The translations under genes were made by a program, and so were the position numbers. A stretch of DNA of 64,000 nucleotides. Origin: Tridacna crocea. Lineage: Eukaryota > Mollusca > Bivalvia > Cardiida > Cardiidae. The notes under the pieces were generated by a model. That model was not told the origin of the DNA. It saw nothing but the letters and a program-made list of their open reading frames with translations, and ran no database searches. Below are positions 32,758-43,289 of the stretch, piece by piece (the stretch's first letter is position 1; every line of letters begins with the position of its first letter). The stretch covers positions 41,963,361 through 42,027,360 of the forward strand of contig OX031064.1 in assembly GCA_943736015.1 (NCBI GenBank), given 5' to 3'.

Positions 32758-32976
32758 ACCAAACAATCCTTGGTTTTTACGAACCTGAGATAGAAGCATT
32801 TTGAAAACATTGTGGGAAAAGGAGAAAATGCTGGTAACCAGGATGTTCTCCTTTTCCCATAATGTTTTCTACCCTGCTGGAAACAAATTTCAATTTTTGA
32901 GTTACATTTATTTTGTCGTCTGCAAGTGCTCTGAATTTGGACCGGTCTAAAATCTTGTCGTTTGCTAATGGGTTAA
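32758..32976 (+). mobile_element. palindromic MITE copy (32.8 kb)
   Basis: TTAA at both ends (TTAACCCTTTACCAAACAAT to TTTGCTAATGGGTTAA). The core is intact except for GGATG in place of GCATT. Confidence 0.72.
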
Positions 32977-33134
32977 ACAATATCTTTCTCCCTTCCTCTC
33001 GCTGTCTCTCTCTCACGCACACACACTTCATCACTAATTTTTATCAACAAACTCAATTTGGAGATAATGACATTTTGACAAGTATGGTAAAGGCTCAGTT
33101 TAAATAAATCGAAAAGAATTATAACTTTATTTAC

Positions 33135-33411
33135 ATCATTAAACCAAGACCACACAATCCATACTTTTGATGACTCTGATGAAGAATCGTTTAGAAAACA
33201 TTAAGGGAAGAGGAGAAAATGTTGGTAACCAGCATTTTATCCTTTTCTCACAATGTTTTCCATCTTTTAAGAACCAGCATTTCTCCTTTAATCACAATTT
33301 GTTATCATTTACAAAACATCAAGTTCCCGTTTAATCACAAAGCTTTTTATCCTTCGCAAAACACATTTAAAACTTAGTTTTCAAAAAGATAGCTATATGT
33401 ACATATTAAAC

Positions 33412-33444
<33 letters not shown>

Positions 33445-33780
33445 TACTTACACACACTTTATCACCTTTTTTTTTAACGACTGTAATGACAATGTGACAA
33501 TTAGCGCACAATTAACGTTTTACCAAACAATCCCTCATTTTCACACCTCTAACATGGCAGCATTTCGAAAACATTTTGGGAAATGGAGAAATGTGGTAAG
33601 CCACATAATTTACCTTTTACCAAACAATCCATTTTTTTTCGACCCTAAGATAGAAGCCATTGGAAAACATTGTGGGAAAAGGAGAAAATGCTGGTCACCC
33701 ACAAGCATTTTATGCTTTCCCACAATATTTTCTACCCATTCCCAACACAAATTTTGGGTTTGGAGTTATTGATTTTAACA
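33135..33780 (+). mobile_element. three partial palindromic MITE copies and a CT microsatellite
   Basis: Left halves with cores lie at about 33140-33262, 33510-33612 and 33613-33765. A CT run occupies 33414-33441. None keeps both TTAA ends; the second and third are joined through their CCAAACAATCC starts. Confidence 0.55.
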
Positions 33781-33801
33781 TGTAAGTTATCAAATTTTTC
33801 C

Positions 33802-34352
33802 TTATATATCAGTGTCCTCTTCTCCTCTAGTAACCCGAGTGCGGTATAGCAGAGATACCTGCTTTATCAAGGAAGTTGCTGACATCTCTCCGTCTCCATA
33901 ACTGTAAAAGTGAAGTTATAATATTAGCCATTTATTGAAACTATTGAAATTCCCCTTTCTTTTTAGACTTTTTGTATTTTTAAAGTTTTCATCGATGATT
34001 GACATAATCCCTTAAAGTCAATTTTATATTTCTCCCATGACTGTTTCTATATCGTGCTTTTTTTATAGTTTGGAATACATACAAAAATAAAATTATCATG
34101 ATTTATACTTTGAGAAAGAAATTTTAATGTGCATTACCTGTCCCACAGTTCAAAAATCTTCGCCTACATTGTCGTAGTATTCCTTTGGCGACGGATCATC
34201 TGGTTGCCATTAAGCAAACGGACAGTCTCTCCAACCTGTTCACTCTCTCGATACAACAGTGTAATCAGAGAGTAAAAAGGAGGGGTAGACTGTCCGGCGG
34301 CTCTGTTAAGTCTGTTGTGCCAACTTGTGAAATCCACAAAGTAATTTGTCAT
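33802..34352 (-). pseudogene. MULE-like transposase C-terminal fragment, two exons
   Basis: Exon 1 (34138-34352) reads FVDFTSWHNRLNRAAGQS, then PPFYSLITLLYRESEQ and MIRRQRNTT, a stop (TAG, 34164-34166) and AKIFELWD. The pattern WHNRLN..AG....FY.LI..L..E with downstream RRQR and LWD matches the tail of MULE-type transposases. A GTAATG donor follows at 34137. An acceptor CTTTTACAG leads to exon 2 (33802-33901, YGDGEMSATSLIKQVSLLYR) ending in TAA at 33802-33804. The 236-bp intron has GT-AG ends. The catalytic DDE part is not found, so this is a remnant. The TAG is probably a nonsense change from CAG. Confidence 0.5.
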
Positions 34353-35121
34353 TAAAGCGCAATTTCTTATTTTCCAACATTATTTTCTACCCTTCACCAA
34401 ACAAATTTAAGATATTTCAGTCACTTTTGGACAAACCTAAAGTTTTGTCAATTGGGGATGCCCCTATCCAAACAACTCTCTAATTACTCAATTTAATTAA
34501 CGCTTTTTTAAATCTTCTTTAAAGAAAGTACATAAAAGGCAGTTTCAAAGGTAATATTGACTACAGTATACAGATTTAAGAAAACTATCAATCAGTGCGA
34601 AAAACAATTAGCAAATTAAAAGCAATCAAAAGAAACAATTTTTCACAATTACCATACTTTTTATTTCATAATTATTATTTCTTCAATCAACACGAGAAAA
34701 CATCAAAGGACAAAAATAAATGATTATTACTATTATCACTAACAAATAAAACATTTCTGTATTCTTTGATTGCCACTCTCCACAAATGCATTTCCACCGT
34801 TGTATCAACCAAGATGATGGTCCAGCTGCAATAGTAAAACAATAAAAAGTAAACACAAACACGGATATAGGTTAAAACAAAATAATATTCAATTATTCTA
34901 GGAAGGGCAAAAAAATGAACGGGTGTCGTTCAGTTTTTGCAAAAAAAATTTTTTGGGGGTCGAAATGACCAAACGGGTGTCGAAACGACCAGTTTTTGCA
35001 AAAAAAAATTTTGGAGGGTCGAAATGACCAAATTTGGGGTCGAAACGACCAAAATGTGTCGAAATGACCGGGTGTCGAAAAGACCGGGTGTCGAAACGAC
35101 TGGATACCGTTAATTATCAAT

Positions 35122-35522
35122 GGGTGCACACTATTTATCTCGCCAACAGGAGGAGTTAAATCAAAGAACTAAAGTATTCAAGTGTATTACGCTTGAAGTA
35201 GGCTGTAATTTAAATCTCTACCAAAAGAAAGGAATTTGGACCGGTCCAAATTCAAAGGATTTGAATATTATAAAAGTACCAGACTCAAAAACAGGATTTT
35301 GCTTCATCAGCATTTCCAATTTTCCAACACACTGTGTTGTATCAGTCTTTTTCTTCCAGGTTGTAAGTACCACGAATTATATGGTAAGCGATTAAATATC
35401 TTTATGGCCAGGATACTTTCTAGCCATAATTGATGAGTTATCACAAAAGAGACTGTAATGCTTGCTAATTCAAACCTAAATTATATAATCGGCAAAACCT
35501 TAACGGTAACTTTAGGCTATGT
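35122..35522. other. gene-free stretch with a broken MITE
   Basis: GGACCGGTCCAAATTCAAAG at 35238-35257 resembles the right end of the palindromic MITE in inverse orientation. No gene is present. Confidence 0.35.
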
Positions 35523-35753
35523 TTAACTCTTCACCAAACAATCTGAAGTTTTCAGGGCTGTGAGAAAAAAGCATCCTGAAATCATTGTGGAAAAAAGAGA
35601 AATGATGGTCACCAGCATTTCCCCTTTTCCTACAATGTTTTCTACCCGCCAAGAGCAAGTTTTAATCTTTGAACCGCATTAACTTTTCTTTTTTTGTCTG
35701 CAAATCCTTCAGTTTGGACCAGTCCAAGATTATGTCGTTCGGTAAAGAGTTAA
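35523..35753 (+). mobile_element. palindromic MITE copy (35.5 kb)
   Basis: TTAA at both ends, 231 bp, ending TATGTCGTTCGGTAAAGAGTTAA in two blocks; core AATGATGGTCACCAGCATTT. Confidence 0.72.
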
Positions 35754-36409
35754 CCAAAGTGATGTAAACTGCACAAATTTATCGATCGATGGCCTGGGTA
35801 GTGTAACCTATAAAATTTTGACATCTGGCTGTAAACTTCTAAAAATAGGCGTGTACTGTCTTGTAAACCACAGAGTCTGACTGCAGTCACAACCCTTTAC
35901 CTCCTTACCTCCACGATCAACTAATAAATGCTTCATAATCTTTATTTAGATCTGAATTGCACCGTGGAAATTTTTTACCTCAGTTAGGTTACTTCTTACC
36001 TCATTCTGATTCTTCACAATGCCAAAACTTATCAATTAGAATGCATTTGATTTTGAAAAAAAGTAATGATTCATCTTTGAGTTTTACAATCGTCGAAAGG
36101 GTCAATCAGTAGATCGTACTTTTATCTGTACTACACTGAACTAGTGGGCCATAAATGAACTGGCTGAAACTGACACAGTAAGAGGAATAACTGCTCAGTC
36201 GAGTAATTTTTAATCTAAACTAACTAGTATTACGTGATAACTGTGTTTTAAACTTAAATTGCTTCACACAATGGGTGATAAAAACAACTATTACTTAGTC
36301 ACTTATAGCTTTAGATCAGCGTAACTCGTTTGTGAGATGTTTTTTTCCTTCGCGCTGATCAGCAGGTAAGTACGTTCTTCAGATGAAATTTTGCAAAGTC
36401 CTTTGATTA
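35754..36409. other. gene-free stretch
   Basis: No domain, tandem repeat or clear terminal repeats. Confidence 0.4.
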
Positions 36410-36572
36410 TGCGCTTATAAGACGCTCCCCCAACTTCAAGCTCAAAATTCCAGGGAAAAAAATGCGTCTTATAGTCGAGCATATACGGTATTTTCCCATT
36501 TTTGACATGTTGTCAATTATTTTTATCCAAATTTGGCCAGGTCCCTTTTCTAAAAATGCTTGGATAAAGCCC

Positions 36573-37136
36573 TGTTATGGTACGAAGTGACTGGTGTTAC
36601 GAGTCAGGCGTAACTAGAAAGAAGAAGCCAGCAACAAACGATAACAATTAACAGAATTTATTAACAAAAATATCAAATAAACAGTGACAATATTACAATA
36701 GTACAAAACAATACCTTAGACGTTAAATTCAGAAGACAAACTATTCCAGTCTTAATTCCAATCTGATCCTGATCCAAACTGAATGTAATCCAAGCACACA
36801 AAGTAATCCTCACTTTAGTCTAGTCTGATCCGAATCCAAACTGAATGTAATCCAAGCACAAAATAATCCCCACTGTAGTCTGGCAATCATGTATTAACTA
36901 GTGAACCCTGAGATGTAAAAAGCTTTTCCTTTTATAATAACAGGGAAACTTCCAGAAAATTCATGTTAAAATCAATTGCATAATTCTTAGTAATCAGATT
37001 GTATAAAGGCCTGGAAACTTCCAGCACAATATTCCACAAGAGAGAATCCAGTTCTAAAAATAGCAACAGGGGAAAACCATTCAAAAATAGATACACACAT
37101 GAACAAAGCTAGGAATAACTGGGTATGTACATAACA
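36573..37136. mobile_element. possible solo LTR
   Basis: The 564-bp stretch starts TGTTATGGTAC and ends GTACATAACA, so the TG...CA ends are part of a short inverted repeat (TGTTATG.A) as in LTRs. An AATAAA lies at 36674. A 62-bp internal duplication (TCCAAACTGAATGTAATCCA twice) spans 36777-36885. The flanks show no matching 4-6 bp duplication, so the call is tentative. Confidence 0.35.
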
Positions 37137-37612
37137 CTGGATACAGTAGAAAATATCATTGGGAAAAAGGGGGAAAAAAGCTGGCTACAAGCATTTTCTC
37201 CTTTGACCATGCTGGTCTGAAAGGATTTTATTCTCAGGGTTGTTAAATCCAGGGATTATGTGGCAAAGATATTTTGATGTGTGTGCTCAAACCACATGTT
37301 TTTCTTTCCGTTTTAAACCCTGAAGGACTGGAACCAATGAACCAATTAATTCTTTTTGTGCAGACAGAGTAGATCAAGATCAGACTGCATACCACAATTT
37401 TGGACTCGTTGGTATAAAAATAATTTGGGAACTACTTGCTGATTACAATTAAAATAGGCTCGATTTTGAGCTTAATTTTTGAAAAAGGGAAGAAAATGTT
37501 GAGGATAAAAAAGAGAAATTTGCATGTTCTCCATTACCCATTGTTTTCAACAGCCTTTGTCTCTTTGTGTTGTATCAACAGATGATAGCATTATAAAAAG
37601 TTGAAGAAAGCT
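37137..37612. other. MITE remnants, no gene
   Basis: Half-cores of the palindromic MITE at about 37145-37265 and 37485-37560. Confidence 0.4.
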
Positions 37613-37848
37613 TTAACCATTTACCACACAATACTGATTTATAACAACCTTTATGAAGAAGACTTTTCGAAAACATTGTGGGAAAACGAGAAAATGCTGG
37701 TAACCAGCATTTTCTTTTTACCCAGCATGTTTTTTACCATACCAGAGACAACCTGGACAATTTTAGCCTCATTTAATTTGCCATATTCATCTGCATGAAG
37801 CTTTGAGTTAGGACTGGTCTAAAATTTTGTTGCATACTAAAAGAGTGA
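37613..37848 (+). mobile_element. palindromic MITE copy (37.6 kb)
   Basis: Left end TTAACCATTTACCACACAAT and core AAATGCTGGTAACCAGCATTT are intact; the right end has diverged. Confidence 0.65.
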
Positions 37849-39195
37849 GCCCCACAAACAGCCTAAAGACTCAAATGAATTTTAATCCTGTACAAAACAG
37901 CTCTGTATTTACAACCCAGAGGAAAATCTCTGAAAACATGAAACTGCTGGTGTGTTGCCTTTTTTTTCCCCACTGATATTTTCTACTGTCACAGTCTGAA
38001 ACAAAATGTAAGAAAATCAAATTGAGCAAAAATGTATGGATCATCTTGAACAGTCTGATTTCAAATTACATAAGTATAAAACACTGTCTTTGGGCAAAAA
38101 ATGGCATAATATCGCCAAATCCCAACCACTATACCATCAAATGCATGTAAGGCATGCAACATGTGAAAAGGGGCTTTCAGACATGCACATAAAAATGCAT
38201 TCTTGATCAGCCTGCATAATCCACATGGACTGATGTGAGGTGACACCTTCTGATTTTGTGTGATTTTCTGAAACACATGTGTGCTGTTGGAAAAAAATCA
38301 TATTCTAAAGTAAAGTGTCATCTGGGATTGTGCAGGGTGATCCTAGACGACACTTTACGCAAATAGCTGAAAGCACATGTGGCATTGTTTTATGAGTGAA
38401 AAGTTAAAAAAAAAAAATGAAATTTTCAGCTTCGTTCCATAGAACAATATTGTATTTGATGCCTAGGAATAAATCCTTAAATTATTACAAAATGTTTGTA
38501 GATTCTGTCAGGGAATGTATGTCACTGTTGCTTTCGATGTTTTTTATTAATTAAGAAGATGCATGCAAAAATAGTCTAGAAAGAATATTTATTTTGATAA
38601 CATGGGTATGGGTTAGGGGATTTGCTATAGGATGGTAGGGAGCTGCTAGTATAAACTGTATAATCCGAAAAGGTTTAAGAATCTTGTTTACTTGTGTTGA
38701 AATGAAATAAAGGTCAATACAGGTTGCTGTATGTTAATGTCTACTTGCACTAGGAAGTTTTTTATTTTCTCATAAAAATGTGTTTAAACGTATGTCATAT
38801 TTATTTGTTGAACAATAGTCCTTGTTGTATTTTGTAGGTCACTGTTGTGTAAGGATTCTTGTATACAATAATCTAACTTAAATTGTGATATTGTGGCAAA
38901 CTGTGTAAATTGCTAGTTATAGTAATTTTTTCATTTGCTGCAACGTTTTTCTGGGAAACAGGAAAAAAAAACCAATGTACATGCAGTGGTGATTTAACAC
39001 TCAGAACCCTTGTACAATGTAAATTCCATTTGCATTAGGTTTAGATCAAGATTAGGCTGCACAAAACATGCAGTCTTATAGATTATTTATGCTTTTGGCT
39101 TTCCTGATACATTTTGGCATAAGACAGAGTAGAAATTGTAAACTAAATGTGTCCTTTTTCCCCACATTTGAAATTTCTAATTTGGTTCCTGGAAG
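37849..39195. other. gene-free stretch with a diverged GATCAGCCTGC hairpin element
   Basis: 38167-38412 resembles the hairpin element at 53735 (TGATCAGCCTGCATAATCC near its left, GACACTTTACGCAAATAGCT near its right), much diverged. No gene is recognised. Confidence 0.4.
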
Positions 39196-39320
39196 CTTAA
39201 CCCCATACCACACAACCTGAGTTTTAACGACCCTTAAAAAAGGCCTTTGAAAACAGTGTGGGAAAAGGAGAAAATGCTGGTTTCCCACAATGTTTGCCAG
39301 CTGATTGAGGACAAATTTCT
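39196..39320 (-). mobile_element. palindromic MITE fragment
   Basis: CTTAACCCCATACCACACAA and ACAGTGTGGGAAAAGGAGAA blocks; the second half of the core is reduced to CCCACAATGTTTG. Confidence 0.45.
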
Positions 39321-39342
39321 TCATTTGACCCACCTTTAAAGG

Positions 39343-39523
39343 TGGCCCTTCAGATTTTAGGACAAAAATTTTACAAAAATGCAAAAAAAATCATCCTTAT
39401 ACTCCCAAGCCCTTTAATTTTCATCCATAAAACCCCAGTAGTTTAAAACCGTCAGACAGCATGAGAAATAAGAGATTTACTACAGCTCAGGTTGACACAC
39501 ACGGGAGTCACGTTCTATTTTTA
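39343..39523 (-). mobile_element. roughly 550-bp MITE, copy 3, truncated and inverted
   Basis: The reverse complement of the last third of the family: CACCTTTAAAGGTGGCCCTT, TCATCCTTATACTCCCAAGC and CACGTTCTATTTTTA. It is cut off by the start of the tandem-core element that follows. Confidence 0.6.
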
Positions 39524-40500
39524 TACGCTGAAGGGTCGTATTATGTTATACCCCGGTTGTCCATCCGTCTGTCCGTCCGTCCGGCCGTTAGTAATTTCTT
39601 GTGTGCGCAACTCCTCCTACAGTTTCCATCGGAATTATTTGAAACTTGCCACAATGAATCCCCATGATGTTTAGTTGTGCACCTGGGTCTTAGAATTTGG
39701 ATCATTGTTTGCGTTCTAAAATTATCTGCCCCTGCTTTCTGAAATTACCAACTTTTCACTTTGAATTTTCGTTCAGGCTATAACTTCCAAACTATAAAAG
39801 GTATCAACTTGAAACTACATACACTGATAGAACACATAATGGAGAAGTGCAGTGCATATGAACCATAACTCTTCCGCTTTATTTTGAGTTACTGCCCTTT
39901 GTTAATTTTCAGTTTGAATTTTTGTCCAGGCCATAACTTCTAAACTATAAAAGCTATTAACTTGGAACTTTATACACTGGTAGAACCCATTATGGAGAAG
40001 TGCACTGCACATGAACCAAAGCCACTTTTATTTTTTGAGTTACTGCCCTTTGTTAATTTTCACTTTGAATTTTTGTCCAGGCCATAACTTCCAAACTATA
40101 AAAGGTATCAACTTGAAACTACTTACACTGATAGAACACATTATGGAGAAGTGCTGTGCACATGAACCATAAGTCTGCCACCATTTTTTTTTGAGTTACT
40201 GCCCTTTGTTAATTTTCAGTTTGAATTTTTGTCCAGGCCATAACTTCTGAACTATAAAAGCTATCAACTTGGAACTTCTTACACTGATAGAACACATTAT
40301 GGAGAAGTGCATTGCACATAAATCATAAGTCTGCCACTTTTATTTTTGAGTAATTGCCCTTTATTGATTTTCAGTTTGAATTTTTGTCCAGGCCATAATT
40401 TCCAAACTGTAAAAGCTATTAACTTGGAACATAATACACTGACAGAACCCATTATAGGGAAGTGCATTGCACATGAATCATAACTCTTCCACCTTTATTA
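39524..40500 (+). mobile_element. tandem-core element E1, left part
   Basis: It begins near GGGTCGTATTATGTTATACC with a CCGT/CTGT run, then five units of about 170 bp (TGAGTTACTGCCCTTTGTTA, CCAGGCCATAACTT, GGAGAAGTGC). At 40500 it is cut by another element and its unit resumes at 45883. Elements with a non-coding end and a 150-170 bp tandem core are common in bivalves (pearl-like) and are thought to be Helitron/Helentron-related. Confidence 0.65.
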
Positions 40501-41598
40501 GCTCACCTGAGCACAATGTGCTCAAGGGGAGCTTTTAGGATCACCCTGTGTCTGTCGTGCATTGTCAAAAATTCTTTAAACATCCACTCCTCCTAAACCG
40601 CTGGGCCAATTTGGACCAAACTTGGCTGGAATGTTCCTTGGGAGGTCCTCTTTAAAAACTGTACACAGAATCTGGTTCCATCAAAAACTCTGGTTGCCAT
40701 GGCAACCAAATGGAATTTTTTAGCAAATTATTTAAAAATCTTCTTCTCTGAAACTGCTGGCCAGATTTTAAAATAATTTCACAGAGATGTTCCTTGGGTG
40801 ACCCTTTTCAAAAAGTGTTCGCAAACTTTTGATCTGTCAAGAAACATGGCTCTGGTGAATGGGGGCTACTTGCACTATACAGAAAGGAAGAAATTCTTCA
40901 AAAGTCTTCTCCTCTGAACTGCTATTCAGATTTTGAAATAATTTCACAGAGATGTTCCTTGGGTGACCCTTTTAAAAAGTTGTTTGTGAAATTTTGAGTC
41001 GTCAAGAAACATAGCTCTGGTGAATGGGGGCTACTTGCACTATAGGGAAATGAATGAAGAAATTCTTAAAAATTCATCTTCTCTTGAAGGGCTGGTCAGA
41101 TTTTGAAATAATTTCACAGAGATGTTCTTTGGGTGACCCTTTTAAAATAATTGTTCGTGAAATTTTGATTCGTCAAGAAATATGGCTCTGGTGAATGGGG
41201 GCTACTTGCACAATACGGACATAAAGATACGGACATAAAGAAATTCTTGTAAATTCTTCTTCTCTCGAACGGCTTGTCAGATTTTGAAATAATTTCACAG
41301 AAATGTTCTTTGAATGACCCTTTTCAAATAGTGTTCACCAAATTTTGATAGGTCAAGAAACAATCATGGCTCTGGTGAATGGGGGCTACTTGCACTTTAT
41401 GGAAATTAAGTAACTCCCAAAAATTCTTATTTTCTGAAACTGCCAATCAGATTTTTAAAGGACTTTTACAGGTGACCTATTGAAAATTGCTTGGCAAAAA
41501 ATTGATTTCGTTTCCAGTGTTTCAGTACCACAAAAAAATAAATGACTATGGTTCTCTCAAAACTTCAGAGCGATCCAGGGCCATCTTGGCCCTCTTGT
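40501..41598 (+). mobile_element. tandem-core element E2a, complete, AGCTCACCTGAGC type
   Basis: It starts GCTCACCTGAGCACAATGTG, has about five 165-bp units (CATGGCTCTGGTGAATGGGG, TTTCACAGAGATGTTCCTTG) and ends AGGGCCATCTTGGCCCTCTTGT. The end is a short hairpin just before the terminus, as in Helitron-type 3' ends. No rep/helicase coding is present, so it is non-autonomous. Confidence 0.65.
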
Positions 41599-43289
41599 GA
41601 AATAATTTCACACAGAGATGTTCCTTTGGAGACTCTTTTCAAAAAGTGTTCGTGAAATTTTGATTCGTCAAGAAACATGTCTGTGGTGAATGGGGGCCAC
41701 TTACACTATATGGAAATGAAGAAACTCTTGAAAATTCTTCTCCTCTGAAACCCGTTGTCAGATTTTAAAATAATTTCACAGGGATGTTCCTTGGGTGACC
41801 CTTTTAAAAAAATTGTTCGTGAAATTTTGATTCGTCAAGAAACATGGCTCAGGTGAATGGGGGGTACTTGCACTATACGCTCATGGAGAAATTCTTGAAA
41901 ATTCTTCTTCTCAGAAACTGCTGGTCAGATTTTAAAACAATTTCACAGAAATGTTCCTTGAATGACCCTTTTCAAAGTTTGTTCGCGAAATTCTGATAGG
42001 TCAAGTCAGAGTTCCCGATCACGCAAAATCGTGCGTGAAACACGTATAAATGAAATAAAACACGTACAAAATTGCAAACCTATACGTGAAATCACGCACA
42101 AAAAATACGGAAGAAGATCGAACAAAAAACGTAGGAAATGCTTGCATAGATTGGCTCGCGTAAGTGCGATTTTCGGAAAATATAAATCATTAGAAAAAGT
42201 TTGGATTTCCAGTTTCTATTTTTAGAACATTTACATGGTCAGAGTACTAGGTCTTCATTATCGCGATCAATAATATTTCAGACTGGGACTCGTTTGTTTC
42301 CAAAAAAAATTCCTTAATTCAGCTCTCCTTTGTTTAACACAGTCGATAAAAAAGCGTTTTGTCAACATCAACGTCTTTCGTCTGTAAACCAACATTGGGA
42401 ATAGCTCAGAAATACCCTATACCTTAGACGCTTGCGGGTTTCAGAATTCGGGTTTCCGTAGGCAAGCAAGGTACATTAGTTGTAGAACCATTCAAAATCT
42501 AGGAAAAAGAAGTAATTTCATGCAGAAATACTTATCCATAAGTAAACGGACATGAAAAATTGATCGGTTCAAAAAACGCGGAAACCCATGACACAACAAA
42601 ATGCTCCTTTTTACATTGTCCGATCACAGTCACTTCATACTGTCTTTTCAGCTTTTAATGGGTAACAGCTACAAATACCTTGATATAACAAACTTTTTTG
42701 GTGAAAACTATCAGTACTGAATACAGCAGTCTTCAGTCAGACTTCGACTATGATTAATGTAGATAAGGCATGTGAAAAGATGAGCATAAAGACTACTAGT
42801 TATTAGTTAACACTTTGCCAAACAATTCTTTAAGTGTCAATTACATTTAAAAGGGTACAATCACATAGAAGATCTATATGATTATTCTGCTTTTGATGAA
42901 AAATGAGGCAAAAAGTAAACAATTTAAAAACTGAGGGCATAGTAGTTTTTCTCTGAATTTATACCCCCATTTTTTTTCTTATACCCCCATTTTTCAAGTA
43001 TAGGGGGTACAAAACCCCCAAATAAAATTTTCAGTGGGAACACTGTCAAGAAACATGGCTCTGGTGAATGTGGAAAACTTGCACTGTATGGAAATTAAAA
43101 AACTCCTAAAAATCTTCTTTTCTGAAATTACTGGTCAGATTTTGAAAGGACTTTTACATGTGACCTTTTAAAAATTGCTTGGCAAAATAATTATTTTGTT
43201 TCCAGTGTTTCAGTACCTCAAAAAAAAAAATGGCTATGGTCCACTAAAAAATTCAGGTGAGCAATTCAGGGCAATCCTGGCCCTCTTGT
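41599..43289 (+). mobile_element. tandem-core element E2b, 5'-truncated, with an insertion
   Basis: It starts in mid-unit directly after the end of E2a and carries the same units. It is interrupted at about 42007-43046 and ends CAGGTGAGCAATTCAGGGCA followed by the hairpin end CTGGCCCTCTTGT at 43289. Confidence 0.6.
42007..43046. mobile_element. hAT-like non-autonomous insertion
   Basis: It splits a unit of E2b. Ends CAGAGTTCCC and GGGAACACTG are inverted copies (9 of 10), a CAG...CTG pattern frequent in hAT elements. TCAAG flanks both sides, but an 8-bp target duplication is not clear. AT-rich, without transposase. Confidence 0.5.

Larger units (their letters stand above)
31782..35102. mobile_element. 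foldback/MULE-like element with TCGAAATGACC-type TIR arrays
   Basis: The left end (31782-31890) and right end (34911-35102) are inverted copies built of short units: CAGTCATTTCGACACCCGGT, repeated, then GGTCGTTTCGACCCC, with the same order of units on both sides. An inner unit at 32038-32058 is also inverted. The 3.3 kb interior holds a MULE-like transposase C-terminus on the minus strand, MITE copies and GATT microsatellites. Drosophila foldback elements have short-unit TIRs and a MULE-like transposase (NOF), so the architecture is consistent. No clear 9-bp target duplication is seen. Confidence 0.6.

Noticed and set aside
34893-35129. Frame with repeated FRPxxWSFRP peptide
   Set aside because: It is the translation of the TCGAAATGACC-type TIR array.
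39461-39674. Frames with a VCPSVRP/SVRPSVCP-like peptide
   Set aside because: These are translations of the CCGTCTGTCCGTCC run at the start of a tandem-core element.
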